Positions 45,928 through 53,337 of a stretch of 64,000 nucleotides of DNA are shown in pieces. The notes under the pieces were generated by a model, which saw only the letters and a program-made list of their open reading frames with translations, had not been told where the DNA came from and did not search any database. Position 1 is the first letter of the stretch. Each line of letters starts with the position of its first letter. A program made the position numbers and the translations under genes. The DNA is taken from positions 124,001-188,000 of the forward strand of contig NZ_JBGGWB010000001.1 in assembly GCF_041321155.1 (NCBI RefSeq), in the 5' to 3' direction. The stretch comes from Sphingomonas sp. IW22 (GTDB lineage Bacteria; Pseudomonadota; Alphaproteobacteria; Sphingomonadales; Sphingomonadaceae).

Positions 45928-46490
45928 CGCGGCGGGACGATCCACAGATAGACCGGTCGCCCCCGTGAGCGTATTTTCCGCGCGGGGGGCCAGCCGCGCA
46001 TTGCGTGGTAGTGGCTGATGATCCGCGATCCGGGCGCCAGTTCGGCGCGCAGCTTGGGCATCAGCCGACGGTTGATGCCGGGATGCAGGAATAGCGTAAC
46101 GACCGTTGCGGAGCGCAGGTCGGCCTTGAAGATATCGCCTTCCTCAAACCGCACACGCTCGCCAACCCCCGCCTGTTCCGCATTGGCGCGCGCCACGGCG
46201 ACGAGTCGTGGATCAAGCTCGATACCGACGCCCCGTGCGCCAAAGTCGCGGGCGGCGGCGATCGGGATGCGGCCATCGCCGGAACCCAGGTCGAACACCG
46301 TGTCGCGGCTGTCGACCTCAGCCAGCGTTAGCATCGCCGTGACGACTTCGCGCGGGCTTGGCTCGTAATAGATGTCGGGCGTGCGCTCAGGCCGCGCCGC
46401 TGGATCGGCACCGGGCGGCAAGGGCGGGATCGGCGTCGCGCAACCGGCGGCGCACAGGGCGAGGGTCAGGGCAAGGGCGACACGCATCAT
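45909..46490 (-). CDS. Class I SAM-dependent methyltransferase with lipoprotein signal
   Basis: A 193-residue protein that starts MMRVALALTLALCAAGC, a good type II signal peptide with the lipidated Cys at residue 17. The rest is a Rossmann methyltransferase: VFDLGSGDGR (motif I), GVGIELDP, FEEGDIFKADL and TLFLHPGIN. An exported SAM enzyme is odd because SAM is cytoplasmic, but no start after the signal keeps the complete fold with a good site. The substrate is unknown. It is 35 nt downstream of the CorC-like gene. Confidence 0.75.
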   Translation of the reverse strand: MMRVALALTLALCAAGCATPIPPLPPGADPAARPERTPDIYYEPSPREVVTAMLTLAEVDSRDTVFDLGSGDGRIPIAAARDFGARGVGIELDPRLVAVARANAEQAGVGERVRFEEGDIFKADLRSATVVTLFLHPGINRRLMPKLRAELAPGSRIISHYHAMRGWPPARKIRSRGRPVYLWIVPPRQPVSG

Positions 46491-46525
46491 TGCCACGAAC
46501 CCCGCAGGGGCGCGGCGGTTGCATG

Positions 46526-47848
46526 TCAGTCCAGTTCGTTCACCCACAATTTGTCGATCTTGCGCCCGTCCATATCGACGATCTCGAACCGCCAGCCCTG
46601 CTCGATAAAGCTCTCACCCTCGGTCGGCAGATGCTTCAGCACCGCCAGCGCAAGGCCCGCCACAGTCGCATAATCGCGATCCTCGGGCAGTTCGATGCCG
46701 ATACGCTCCGCCAGCGAATCAGCTGCCATCTGGCCCGATACCAATAGCGAGCCATCGTCGCGCACGACGACGCGGTCGTCGGTCAGGTCGTCCGCGCCCG
46801 TCGCATCGCCGGCAATCGCTGCCAACAGGTTGGCCGGGGTCACGATTCCTTCGAAATGGCCATATTCATCGTGGACGAAGCCCATCGGCACCTTTGCACC
46901 GCGAAGCAGCGTCAGCGCATCCATCGCATCCACCTGATCGGGCAGCACCGGCGCCTGCTTTGCCAACGCCCGCAGGTCGATTGCGCGCCCCTCGATCAGC
47001 GCGACGACGACATCGCGTGCCTGAACGACGCCGATCACGGCGTCGATCGAACCATCCGCCACGGGCAGGCGCGTGTGATCGGTTGCGCGCAGCGTATCCA
47101 GAATCGCTTCCTCGGGGAGCGACACGTCCAGCCAGTCGACATCGGTTCGCGGCGTCATGATTTCGCGCACCGGGCGGTCGGCCAGCCGCACCACCCCGGA
47201 AATGATCGAGCGTTCATGCTCCTCGATCACGCCCGAGCGAGCTGCTTCGGTCGCGATCAGGTGAAGCTCCTCCGCCGTCACGCGATTCTCGGCCTCACGG
47301 CTCAGCCGCAACAGCTTGAACACCAGTCCCGTCGTTGAATCGAGCAGCCAGACCAGTGGCGCCGCCACGGTCGAGATGCCGCGCATCGGAATGGCGATCC
47401 ACGACGATATGACTTCGGGCGACCGCAGCGCGAACTGCTTCGGCACCAGCTCGCCGACGATCAACGACAAATAGGTCGTGATGCCGATGACGATGGCAAA
47501 GCCCAGCGTTTCCGCAAGCTCGGCACCAACGCCCAGTGCCTCGATCCGTTCAGCCGTGGGCACGCCAAGGCTGGACCCCGAATAGGCGCCGTTCAGAATG
47601 CCGATCAGGGTGATGCCGATCTGTACCGCCGACAGGAACTTGCCCGGGTTTTCCGCCAGCTTCATCGCGGTCGCGGCGCCCGTCTTGCCCGCTCGGGCCA
47701 GCGCCTCCAACCGGGCGCGACGCGCCGACACCAGCGCAAGCTCGCTCATCGCGAAAACGCCGTTGAGAGCGATCAGCGCCAGAATGATGACGCAGTCGAT
47801 CCAGGGAAAGGGTGGGAGCGGGTCCATTGCGGGCTTGTAATTCGCCAT
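46526..47848 (-). CDS. CNNM/CorC-family membrane protein (hemolysin family)
   Basis: A protein of about 440 residues. An N-terminal DUF21 domain with three to four helices (VIILALIALNGVFAMSELALVSARRARLEAL; ETLGFAIVIGITTYLSLIVGELVPKQFA) is followed by paired CBS domains (PVREIMTPRTDV; VVQARDVVVALIEG) and a C-terminal CorC/HlyC domain (DDGSLLVSGQM). Such proteins are linked to Mg2+/Co2+ efflux. The ATG at 47848 is used; another at 47827 is equally possible and neither has a clear ribosome-binding site. The methyltransferase gene follows. Confidence 0.9.
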   Translation of the reverse strand: MANYKPAMDPLPPFPWIDCVIILALIALNGVFAMSELALVSARRARLEALARAGKTGAATAMKLAENPGKFLSAVQIGITLIGILNGAYSGSSLGVPTAERIEALGVGAELAETLGFAIVIGITTYLSLIVGELVPKQFALRSPEVISSWIAIPMRGISTVAAPLVWLLDSTTGLVFKLLRLSREAENRVTAEELHLIATEAARSGVIEEHERSIISGVVRLADRPVREIMTPRTDVDWLDVSLPEEAILDTLRATDHTRLPVADGSIDAVIGVVQARDVVVALIEGRAIDLRALAKQAPVLPDQVDAMDALTLLRGAKVPMGFVHDEYGHFEGIVTPANLLAAIAGDATGADDLTDDRVVVRDDGSLLVSGQMAADSLAERIGIELPEDRDYATVAGLALAVLKHLPTEGESFIEQGWRFEIVDMDGRKIDKLWVNELD

Positions 47849-47989
47849 AGGGCAGATTGCCCGTATCGCACAACCGCCGATATGCACGCCGCCCGCTCAT
47901 TCCCGGTTCAGTGCGCTGGCGGAACAACCCGCCGCTGGACGGGTTGCACCGGCCACAGGGACCAACAACAAGAAACAGGAGTTATCATT

Positions 47990-48667
47990 ATGCGACTTGG
48001 CAAGCGGCTGGGTATCGCAACTGCCATCGCCGCGCTGGGCGTCACCAGCGCCTGCGTCACCGATCCGGTCACCGGCGAACGGCGCATTTCAAAGGCGGCG
48101 ATTGGCGGCCTTGGCGGCGCATTCGGCGGCTATCTGCTGGGCGATATCGTCGGTGGGCGCCGCGACCGGACCGAAAAGATCGTGGGCGCAGGCATTGGCG
48201 CGCTCGCCGGCGCGGGCATCGGCACTTATATGGATCGTCAGGAACGCGAGCTGCGCGAACGCACTGCGGGGACGGGCATCGATGTCGTGCGTCAGGGTGA
48301 CGAGCTGGTGCTGGACATGCCGTCGGGGATCACCTTTGATTTCGACAGCACCGCCATCCGCCCGCAATTCCGCCAAACGCTGGACCAGGTGTCGGACACG
48401 CTGCGGCGTTATGACCAGACCTATGTCGATGTTTACGGCCATACCGATTCGGTCGGGTCGGACGCGTATAATCAAGGCCTGTCCGAACGCCGCGCAAGCG
48501 CTGTCGCGGATTATCTGACCAGCCGCGGCGTCCAGTCGGCACGCCTTGGCACGCGCGGCTATGGCGAGACCCAACCGGCGGCTTCGAACGACACTGAAGA
48601 GGGCCGCGCCGAGAATCGCCGCGTCGAGATCAAGCTGGTCCCGATCACGCAGGACGATCTGCGCTGA
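47990..48667 (+). CDS. OmpA-family lipoprotein with glycine zipper
   Basis: A 225-residue outer-membrane lipoprotein. The lipobox ends at Cys22 (VTSAC). A glycine zipper follows (about 36-80: AAIGGLGGAFGGYLLGD and GAGIGALAGAGIGTYMD). The OmpA C-terminal peptidoglycan-binding domain follows (FDFDSTAIRPQF; VYGHTDSVGSDAYNQGLSERR; TRGYGETQP). The layout equals YiaD. ACAGGAG precedes the ATG. Its role is likely to tether the outer membrane to peptidoglycan. Confidence 0.92.
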   Translation: MRLGKRLGIATAIAALGVTSACVTDPVTGERRISKAAIGGLGGAFGGYLLGDIVGGRRDRTEKIVGAGIGALAGAGIGTYMDRQERELRERTAGTGIDVVRQGDELVLDMPSGITFDFDSTAIRPQFRQTLDQVSDTLRRYDQTYVDVYGHTDSVGSDAYNQGLSERRASAVADYLTSRGVQSARLGTRGYGETQPAASNDTEEGRAENRRVEIKLVPITQDDLR

Positions 48668-48708
48668 TCCTTGGACGGGGAGCGGTCACAAGACCGCCCC
48701 CCGATTCG

Positions 48709-49149
48709 CTAGCGACGCCTGGCGAAGAAGTCGCGCAGCAGCGCCGCCGCCTCCCCATCCCCGATGCCGGGATAGATTTCGGGCCGATGGTGACAGGTCG
48801 GCTGTCCGAACAGGCGCGGTCCATGCGCCACCGCCCCCCCCTTTGGATCGTCAGCGCCATAATAGAGCCGCCGGATTCGCGCATGAGCGATCGCGCCAGC
48901 ACACATGGCGCAAGGCTCCAGCGTCACCCACAAGTCGCAATCCTCCAGCCGCTCCCGCCCCAGCGCCGCCGCTGCGGCGCGAATCGCCACGATCTCTGCG
49001 TGGGCCGTCGGATCACAAGTTGCACGCGGCGCATTGCCGCCCATGGCCACGATGCGATCGCCAATCGCCACCACGGCGCCCACGGGCACTTCATCCCTGT
49101 GCGCCGCCGCAGCTGCCGCATCGAGCGCGGCCCGCATCTGCGGCGGCAT
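48709..49149 (-). CDS. tadA: tRNA-adenosine deaminase-type nucleoside deaminase
   Basis: A 146-residue zinc deaminase. H50-A-E52 and PCAMC (Cys80, Cys83) form the catalytic site. TadA converts A34 to inosine in tRNA-Arg(ACG); the size and the motif TLEPCAMCAGAIAHARI fit it. It is convergent with the OmpA gene. A small membrane protein gene lies 30 nt upstream on the same strand. Confidence 0.88.
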   Translation of the reverse strand: MPPQMRAALDAAAAAAHRDEVPVGAVVAIGDRIVAMGGNAPRATCDPTAHAEIVAIRAAAAALGRERLEDCDLWVTLEPCAMCAGAIAHARIRRLYYGADDPKGGAVAHGPRLFGQPTCHHRPEIYPGIGDGEAAALLRDFFARRR

Positions 49150-49179
49150 ACGAAATGGAGGGTGAATGGCAGGCCCCTG

Positions 49180-49392
49180 TTACTGTCGCGGTTCGCGCAC
49201 CTTTTCGACTTCCAGCGTCGGCACCTCAACCGTCTTGTTGGTGGTGCCCAGCTCGATGCGGCCGACATCGGCTTCGAATTCAGGTGCCTGCACGACGGCG
49301 GGGCGGGTCTGATCGATGCTGAGCATGCCAAGCGACATGAGCACCACGACCACCAGCACGACCACACCAAGGATGGCAAGAAGCGTCCGCAT
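49180..49392 (-). CDS. Small single-span membrane protein
   Basis: A 70-residue protein with an N-terminal helix (LLAILGVVVLVVVVLMSLGML) and a polar tail with EVPTLEVEKVREPRQ. AGGGGATT precedes the ATG. It may be an N-terminally anchored periplasmic protein. I do not recognise a named family. It is 30 nt upstream of tadA and probably co-transcribed. Confidence 0.65.
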   Translation of the reverse strand: MRTLLAILGVVVLVVVVLMSLGMLSIDQTRPAVVQAPEFEADVGRIELGTTNKTVEVPTLEVEKVREPRQ

Positions 49393-49465
49393 ATGAAATC
49401 CCCTGTTCAGAACCGAAACGTCGCCGCAACAACGCCCGCGATCAACGGGAGTTGCGCGGCAGTGG

Positions 49466-49494
49466 TTGACGGCCCTGCCCCAACAGGCTAGTGG
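49466..49494 (+). promoter_or_regulatory. Candidate promoter of rpmB
   Basis: TTGACG (49466-49471), a 17-nt spacer and TAGTGG (49489-49494) lie about 42 nt before the rpmB ATG. The -10 is weak. Confidence 0.35.
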
Positions 49495-49535
49495 CGCGGC
49501 CTTTCCGGGCCAACCCGAACTCAGGATTGAACATC

Positions 49536-49832
49536 ATGTCGCGCATTTGCGAGCTGACCGGCAAGGGCCGGCAGGTGGGACACAATGTGTCGCACGCCAA
49601 CAACAAGACCAAGCGGACCTTCCTGCCCAACCTGCAGAATGTCACGCTGATGTCGGAAGCGCTTGAAAAGAGCGTTCGTCTGCGCGTTTCGACGCACGGC
49701 CTGCGTTCGGTCGAGCATGTCGGCGGTCTGGACAACTGGCTGGTCAAGACCAGCGAGACCGACCTGTCGCTGCGCGCTCGCCGCCTCAAGCGCGAAGTCG
49801 CCAAGAAGCTGGCCGGCAACGCCGCCGCCTGA
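49536..49832 (+). CDS. rpmB: Ribosomal protein L28
   Basis: A 98-residue 50S protein with the L28 N-terminus [26 protein letters not shown] and the alphaproteobacterial C-terminal extension ([23 protein letters not shown]). No zinc Cys pairs are present. The ATG at 49536 is chosen over an upstream in-frame ATG because it gives the conserved start. Its 3' end is followed by short repeats before the convergent phytase-like gene. Confidence 0.96.
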   Translation: MSRICELTGKGRQVGHNVSHANNKTKRTFLPNLQNVTLMSEALEKSVRLRVSTHGLRSVEHVGGLDNWLVKTSETDLSLRARRLKREVAKKLAGNAAA

Positions 49833-49894
49833 TTTCGGCGCACTGCACGTTTTGAAAGGGTGTCGACCCATATAGGTCGGCGCCCTTTCGTGCG

Positions 49895-50866
49895 TCATAT
49901 TTCCAGGGCGAACTTCAGCAGCAGTGTGCGCTGGAGGGGGAATTGGTTGTTGTCGCTCAACAGCCAGACGATCTGCCGTCCGCCCTCGCTGGTCAGGGCA
50001 AGCCCTTCGAAATTGTCATGGAGCGCGGGTGCTTTCAGAGTCGCGATGACGGCGCCGCGAACCGCCGCACCGGGGCGAATCGCGTCCCGCTCGATCAAGA
50101 CCAGACTGGCTGAAAAATCGAAGGGCAAGTCGAGCCCTCGGTTCAGCACCAGCAAGCGTCCATCGGCCAGAGCCACCGCGTCGGTCGGCTGCATCCCCTG
50201 TGGCGGGTGATAGACGAATGTGAAGCCGCGCAATGGCGCTTCCACCGGATCGCCCAGGAAATAGATCGCCTGCCGCCCAGGCGCCCGGTGAGGACGAGTG
50301 GACTCGCTCAACACCACCAGTCCGCGCTCGGGCATGAAGGCAATTGCTTCTGCCCCGCCGTTTTTCTGCCAGTTGGACATCACATCCGGCTTGCTGTGCC
50401 CGGTCGCGTGATGAAATGACGGGTCATATCGCCAAATTTCATTTTTTCGCTCGAACCCGACCCAGACGGCGCCGCTACGCGGATCGACCGCAAGCGATTC
50501 GCTGTCGCGGTCGCGCTTTTCCCACCCCCTGCCCGGCCCTGCAGGCAGCACCGAATATTCGGCATCGGACAGCCGGGTGCCGCCACGCCAGCGAAAGTGA
50601 AGCAGGTTACCGCCATCGCTCAGCAGGGTGAAGCGATCGCCCTGAACCCGCATTGCCGAATAGCCGCCAATCCCGGTACCGCTTTCGACGAGCTCCACGC
50701 CATCCAGATAGGTCAGCCGCCCGACGCGCCGGCGTGCTGGATTGTCAGGGAACAGTTGGACCGGCACCGCGCGCACCTGGTTCTCGCGCGGCAACGCAAG
50801 TCGCCCCGGCCCCGAATATGTCGGCGTCAGCGCAAGGCATAACAGGACTGAGATCGAGATACGCAC
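49895..50866 (-). CDS. Exported phytase-like esterase-domain protein
   Basis: A 323-residue protein with a short signal peptide (ISISVLLCLALTPTYS) and the phytase-like propeller domain (esterase-like activity of phytase family). Markers include GYSAMRVQGDRFTLLSDGG, DSESLAVDPRSGAVWVGFERKN, GGAEAIAFMPERGLVVLSE and NFEGLALTSEGGRQIVWLLSDNN. The start is GTG at 50866. Members are poorly characterised; some act on phytate or acyl esters. No operon partner is seen. Confidence 0.82.
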   Translation of the reverse strand: MRISISVLLCLALTPTYSGPGRLALPRENQVRAVPVQLFPDNPARRRVGRLTYLDGVELVESGTGIGGYSAMRVQGDRFTLLSDGGNLLHFRWRGGTRLSDAEYSVLPAGPGRGWEKRDRDSESLAVDPRSGAVWVGFERKNEIWRYDPSFHHATGHSKPDVMSNWQKNGGAEAIAFMPERGLVVLSESTRPHRAPGRQAIYFLGDPVEAPLRGFTFVYHPPQGMQPTDAVALADGRLLVLNRGLDLPFDFSASLVLIERDAIRPGAAVRGAVIATLKAPALHDNFEGLALTSEGGRQIVWLLSDNNQFPLQRTLLLKFALEI

Positions 50867-51041
50867 GCGCCGGGCCTATCGGGCGCGGCGTCCCGGCTCA
50901 ACCACCGGATTAGCTGAACGAATGCTAACAGCGACATTCAGGCAAGGCTCAATGCGAATCGCCCATAACGGCTTCAACGGTGACGAGGGGTGATTCGTTC
51001 GTTGCCGATTTGGAATAGAACACGGCACGAGGAGACTGATC

Positions 51042-51422
51042 ATGTTCAAGCAGCTTACGCTTGCTGCCGCGGCGCTGACGATGGGAACGACCGCTCTCGT
51101 CGTGCCGACGGCTCCCGCCCAGGCTCAGGGCTATTATGGCTATGAACCGGGCTATCACGGCCAGCGTTATCGCGACCGCCGTGGGTATAATGACCGCCGC
51201 TATTATGGTAACGATCGTCGTTATTACCGCAATCGGGCGCGTGAGCGCTGCAACGATGGCGATGGCGGCACGATCGTCGGCGCAATTGCCGGCGGCCTGC
51301 TCGGCAACCAGATCGCGGGTCGCGGTGACCGGACGCTCGGCACGATCATTGGCGGTGGCGTTGGCGCGCTGGCCGGCCGCGAGATCGATCGGTCGGACCG
51401 TCCCGGCTATTGCCGCCGCTGA
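51042..51422 (+). CDS. Exported glycine-zipper 2TM protein
   Basis: A 126-residue protein with a cleavable signal peptide (AAAALTMGTTALVVPTAPAQAQ) and a strong GAGGAGA site. The mature N-terminus is Tyr/Arg/Gly-rich (GYYGYEPGYHGQRYRDRRGY). The C-terminal half is a glycine zipper: TIVGAIAGGLLGNQIAGRG and TIIGGGVGALAGREIDRSD. Unlike the gene at 37509 there is no lipobox. Likely outer-membrane associated; function unknown. Confidence 0.85.
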   Translation: MFKQLTLAAAALTMGTTALVVPTAPAQAQGYYGYEPGYHGQRYRDRRGYNDRRYYGNDRRYYRNRARERCNDGDGGTIVGAIAGGLLGNQIAGRGDRTLGTIIGGGVGALAGREIDRSDRPGYCRR

Positions 51423-51483
51423 TCCCGACAATCTCTCTCCTGTTGCGTAACGAGAGAGTCCCTCGCGTAGCGTATCGAGGGAA

Positions 51484-51516
51484 GAAGGCCGGTCCCGATG
51501 GGGCCGGCCTTCTACA
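51484..51516. terminator. Hairpin terminator between glycine-zipper gene and phbB
   Basis: Arms GAAGGCCGGTCCC and GGGGCCGGCCTTC pair over 13 positions with one G-T wobble and a short loop. The tail TACATTTT is only partly U-rich. It lies between convergent genes. Confidence 0.65.
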
Positions 51517-51546
51517 TTTTGGGGCGGGCCGATGGCCCGACCGCCA

Positions 51547-52269
51547 TCAATACATGTGCTGGCCGCCGTTGATGCTTAGCGTCGAGCCGGTGACGAAGCC
51601 CGCATCCTCGGCGCACAGGAACTTCACGCCGCGCGCGATTTCCTGTGCCTGACCCAATCGGCCGACCGGCACCTTGGCGACGATCTTTTCCAGCACGTCG
51701 GCCGGCACCGCCGCCACCATGTCGGTGTCGATATAGCCGGGCGCGATGGCATTGACAGTTACGCCGAAACGCGCGCCTTCCTGCGCCAGTGCCTTGGTAA
51801 AGCCGTGAATGCCCGACTTGGCCGCCGCGTAGTTGACCTGACCATATTGGCCAGCCTGGCCGTTGATCGAGCCGATATTGACGATGCGGCCCCATTTGCG
51901 TTCGCGCATGGACGGGAACACCGCCTTGGCCATGTTAAAGCAACCGCCGAGGTTTGTATCCATGACCTCTTTCCACATCTGGTAGGTCATTTTCAGGATG
52001 GTGCCGTCGCGCGTGATGCCAGCGTTGTTGACCAGAATGTCGACCGGGCCGAGTTCCGAAGCAACCTGAGCCGCACCCGCCTGACATGCGTCATAATCGG
52101 CGACGTCCCACTTGTACGACTTGATGCCGGTCCGCTCGGTGAACGCCTGTGCCCGTTCATCATTGCCGGCATAGTTTGCGGCGACGGTCACGCCCGCTTC
52201 CTTGAGCGCGAGGCTGATCGCCTCACCGATTCCGCGTGTTCCCCCGGTGACGATCGCGACGCGAGCCAT
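51547..52269 (-). CDS. phbB: Acetoacetyl-CoA reductase
   Basis: A 240-residue SDR using NADPH to make (R)-3-hydroxybutyryl-CoA for polyhydroxybutyrate. The PhbB-type sequence has TGGTRGIGEA, NNAGITRDGT, the catalytic Ser134-Tyr147-Lys151 (GQVNYAAAKSG) and the C-terminus GSTLSINGGQHMY, which is diagnostic. AGGAGAG precedes the ATG at 52269, immediately downstream of a large leader hairpin. phaA and phaC are not in the window, but a phasin gene is. Confidence 0.92.
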   Translation of the reverse strand: MARVAIVTGGTRGIGEAISLALKEAGVTVAANYAGNDERAQAFTERTGIKSYKWDVADYDACQAGAAQVASELGPVDILVNNAGITRDGTILKMTYQMWKEVMDTNLGGCFNMAKAVFPSMRERKWGRIVNIGSINGQAGQYGQVNYAAAKSGIHGFTKALAQEGARFGVTVNAIAPGYIDTDMVAAVPADVLEKIVAKVPVGRLGQAQEIARGVKFLCAEDAGFVTGSTLSINGGQHMY

Positions 52270-52280
52270 GCATCTCTCCT

Positions 52281-52321
52281 GTTCGTTTACGGGGCCGCCA
52301 TTCGGCCCTCATCAAACGAAC
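52281..52321 (-). promoter_or_regulatory. Nested hairpin in the hemH-phbB gap
   Basis: Outer arms GTTCGTTT and AAACGAAC (52281-52288 and 52314-52321) and an inner perfect stem GGGCCG/CGGCCC (52292-52297 and 52303-52308) form one long stem-loop. It starts 5 nt after the hemH stop and ends beside the phbB ribosome-binding site. There is no U-tract. It could be an mRNA-stability element, attenuator or regulator site. Confidence 0.5.
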
Positions 52322-52326
52322 GCGGC

Positions 52327-53337
52327 CTAGCCTTGGTCGATCCACCCGGCAAGTTCGCGGGCGATCAGCGCGCGTAACATTTCATTGCCGACATCACTGT
52401 CGTTAAGGCACGGAAGATAGGCGAAACGCTCCCCACCCGCTTCCTCAAAGCTCTCACGACCGCGGATCGCCAGTTCCTCCAGCGTCTCAAGACAGTCGGC
52501 GGAAAAGCCGGGTGCAAAGATGGCGACGCGTCGTGTTCCAGCCTTTGCGAGTTCGACCAGCACCTCGTCGGTTGCGGGACCCAGCCATTTGGCGGGGCCG
52601 AAGCGCGACTGGAAGGAAATCGTCAACGGTCGCCCGATCGCCTCGGTCAGCAGGCGGGCGGTCTTCTGGCAGTGGCAGTGATAGGGGTCGCCCAACTCCA
52701 GCGTGCGCCGGGGCATGCCATGGAAACTGGCGATCAGCACCTCCGGCTCAAAATCCAGCACCGCGAGCCCCGCTTCCACCGACACCTTGAGCGCCGCGAT
52801 ATAGGCGGGATCGTCATAATAGGGCGGCAGGGTGCGAATCGCGGGTTGCCAGCGCATCGTTGCCAGGTGCGCGAACGCCTTGTCATTGGCGGTCGCAGTC
52901 GTAGCGCCCGAATATTGGGGGTAAAGCGGCGCCAGCAAGACGCGCTCGCACCCGGCATCCTTTAGCGCCTGAAGCCGGGAGGCGATCGACGGATTACCGT
53001 ACCGCATCGCGTAATCGACCATCACGCCGGGACCAAAGGTGCCCTCCATCGCCGCCGCCTGCGCGCGCGTAATCGCCGCCAGCGGGGAGCCGTCATCGGT
53101 CCAGACCTGCTGATAGGCGTGGGCCGATTTTTTCGGCCTTGTGGTCAGCACCGCACCGCGAAGGATCGGCTGCCAGACGATCTGCGGGATTTCCACGACG
53201 CGCGGATCGGACAGAAACTCCTTCAGATACCGTCGCACCGACTTGGTATCAGCACCATCAGGTGTGCCCAGGTTGATGAGTAGGACGCCAACCTTGCGGG
53301 TCGGGATCGCGGGATGGTCGGCGGGACGCTGCATCAT
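52327..53337 (-). CDS. hemH: Ferrochelatase
   Basis: A 336-residue enzyme inserting Fe2+ into protoporphyrin IX. GVLLINLGTPDGAD starts the fold, and the metal-site His lies in ASFHGMPRRTLELGDPYHCHCQKT. FQSRFGPAKWLGPATDEVL and the C-terminal Glu region FAPGFSADCLETLEEL follow. The first ATG (53337) overlaps the TGA of the upstream oxidoreductase gene as ATGA, so haem synthesis is translationally coupled to it. Confidence 0.95.
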   Translation of the reverse strand: MMQRPADHPAIPTRKVGVLLINLGTPDGADTKSVRRYLKEFLSDPRVVEIPQIVWQPILRGAVLTTRPKKSAHAYQQVWTDDGSPLAAITRAQAAAMEGTFGPGVMVDYAMRYGNPSIASRLQALKDAGCERVLLAPLYPQYSGATTATANDKAFAHLATMRWQPAIRTLPPYYDDPAYIAALKVSVEAGLAVLDFEPEVLIASFHGMPRRTLELGDPYHCHCQKTARLLTEAIGRPLTISFQSRFGPAKWLGPATDEVLVELAKAGTRRVAIFAPGFSADCLETLEELAIRGRESFEEAGGERFAYLPCLNDSDVGNEMLRALIARELAGWIDQG

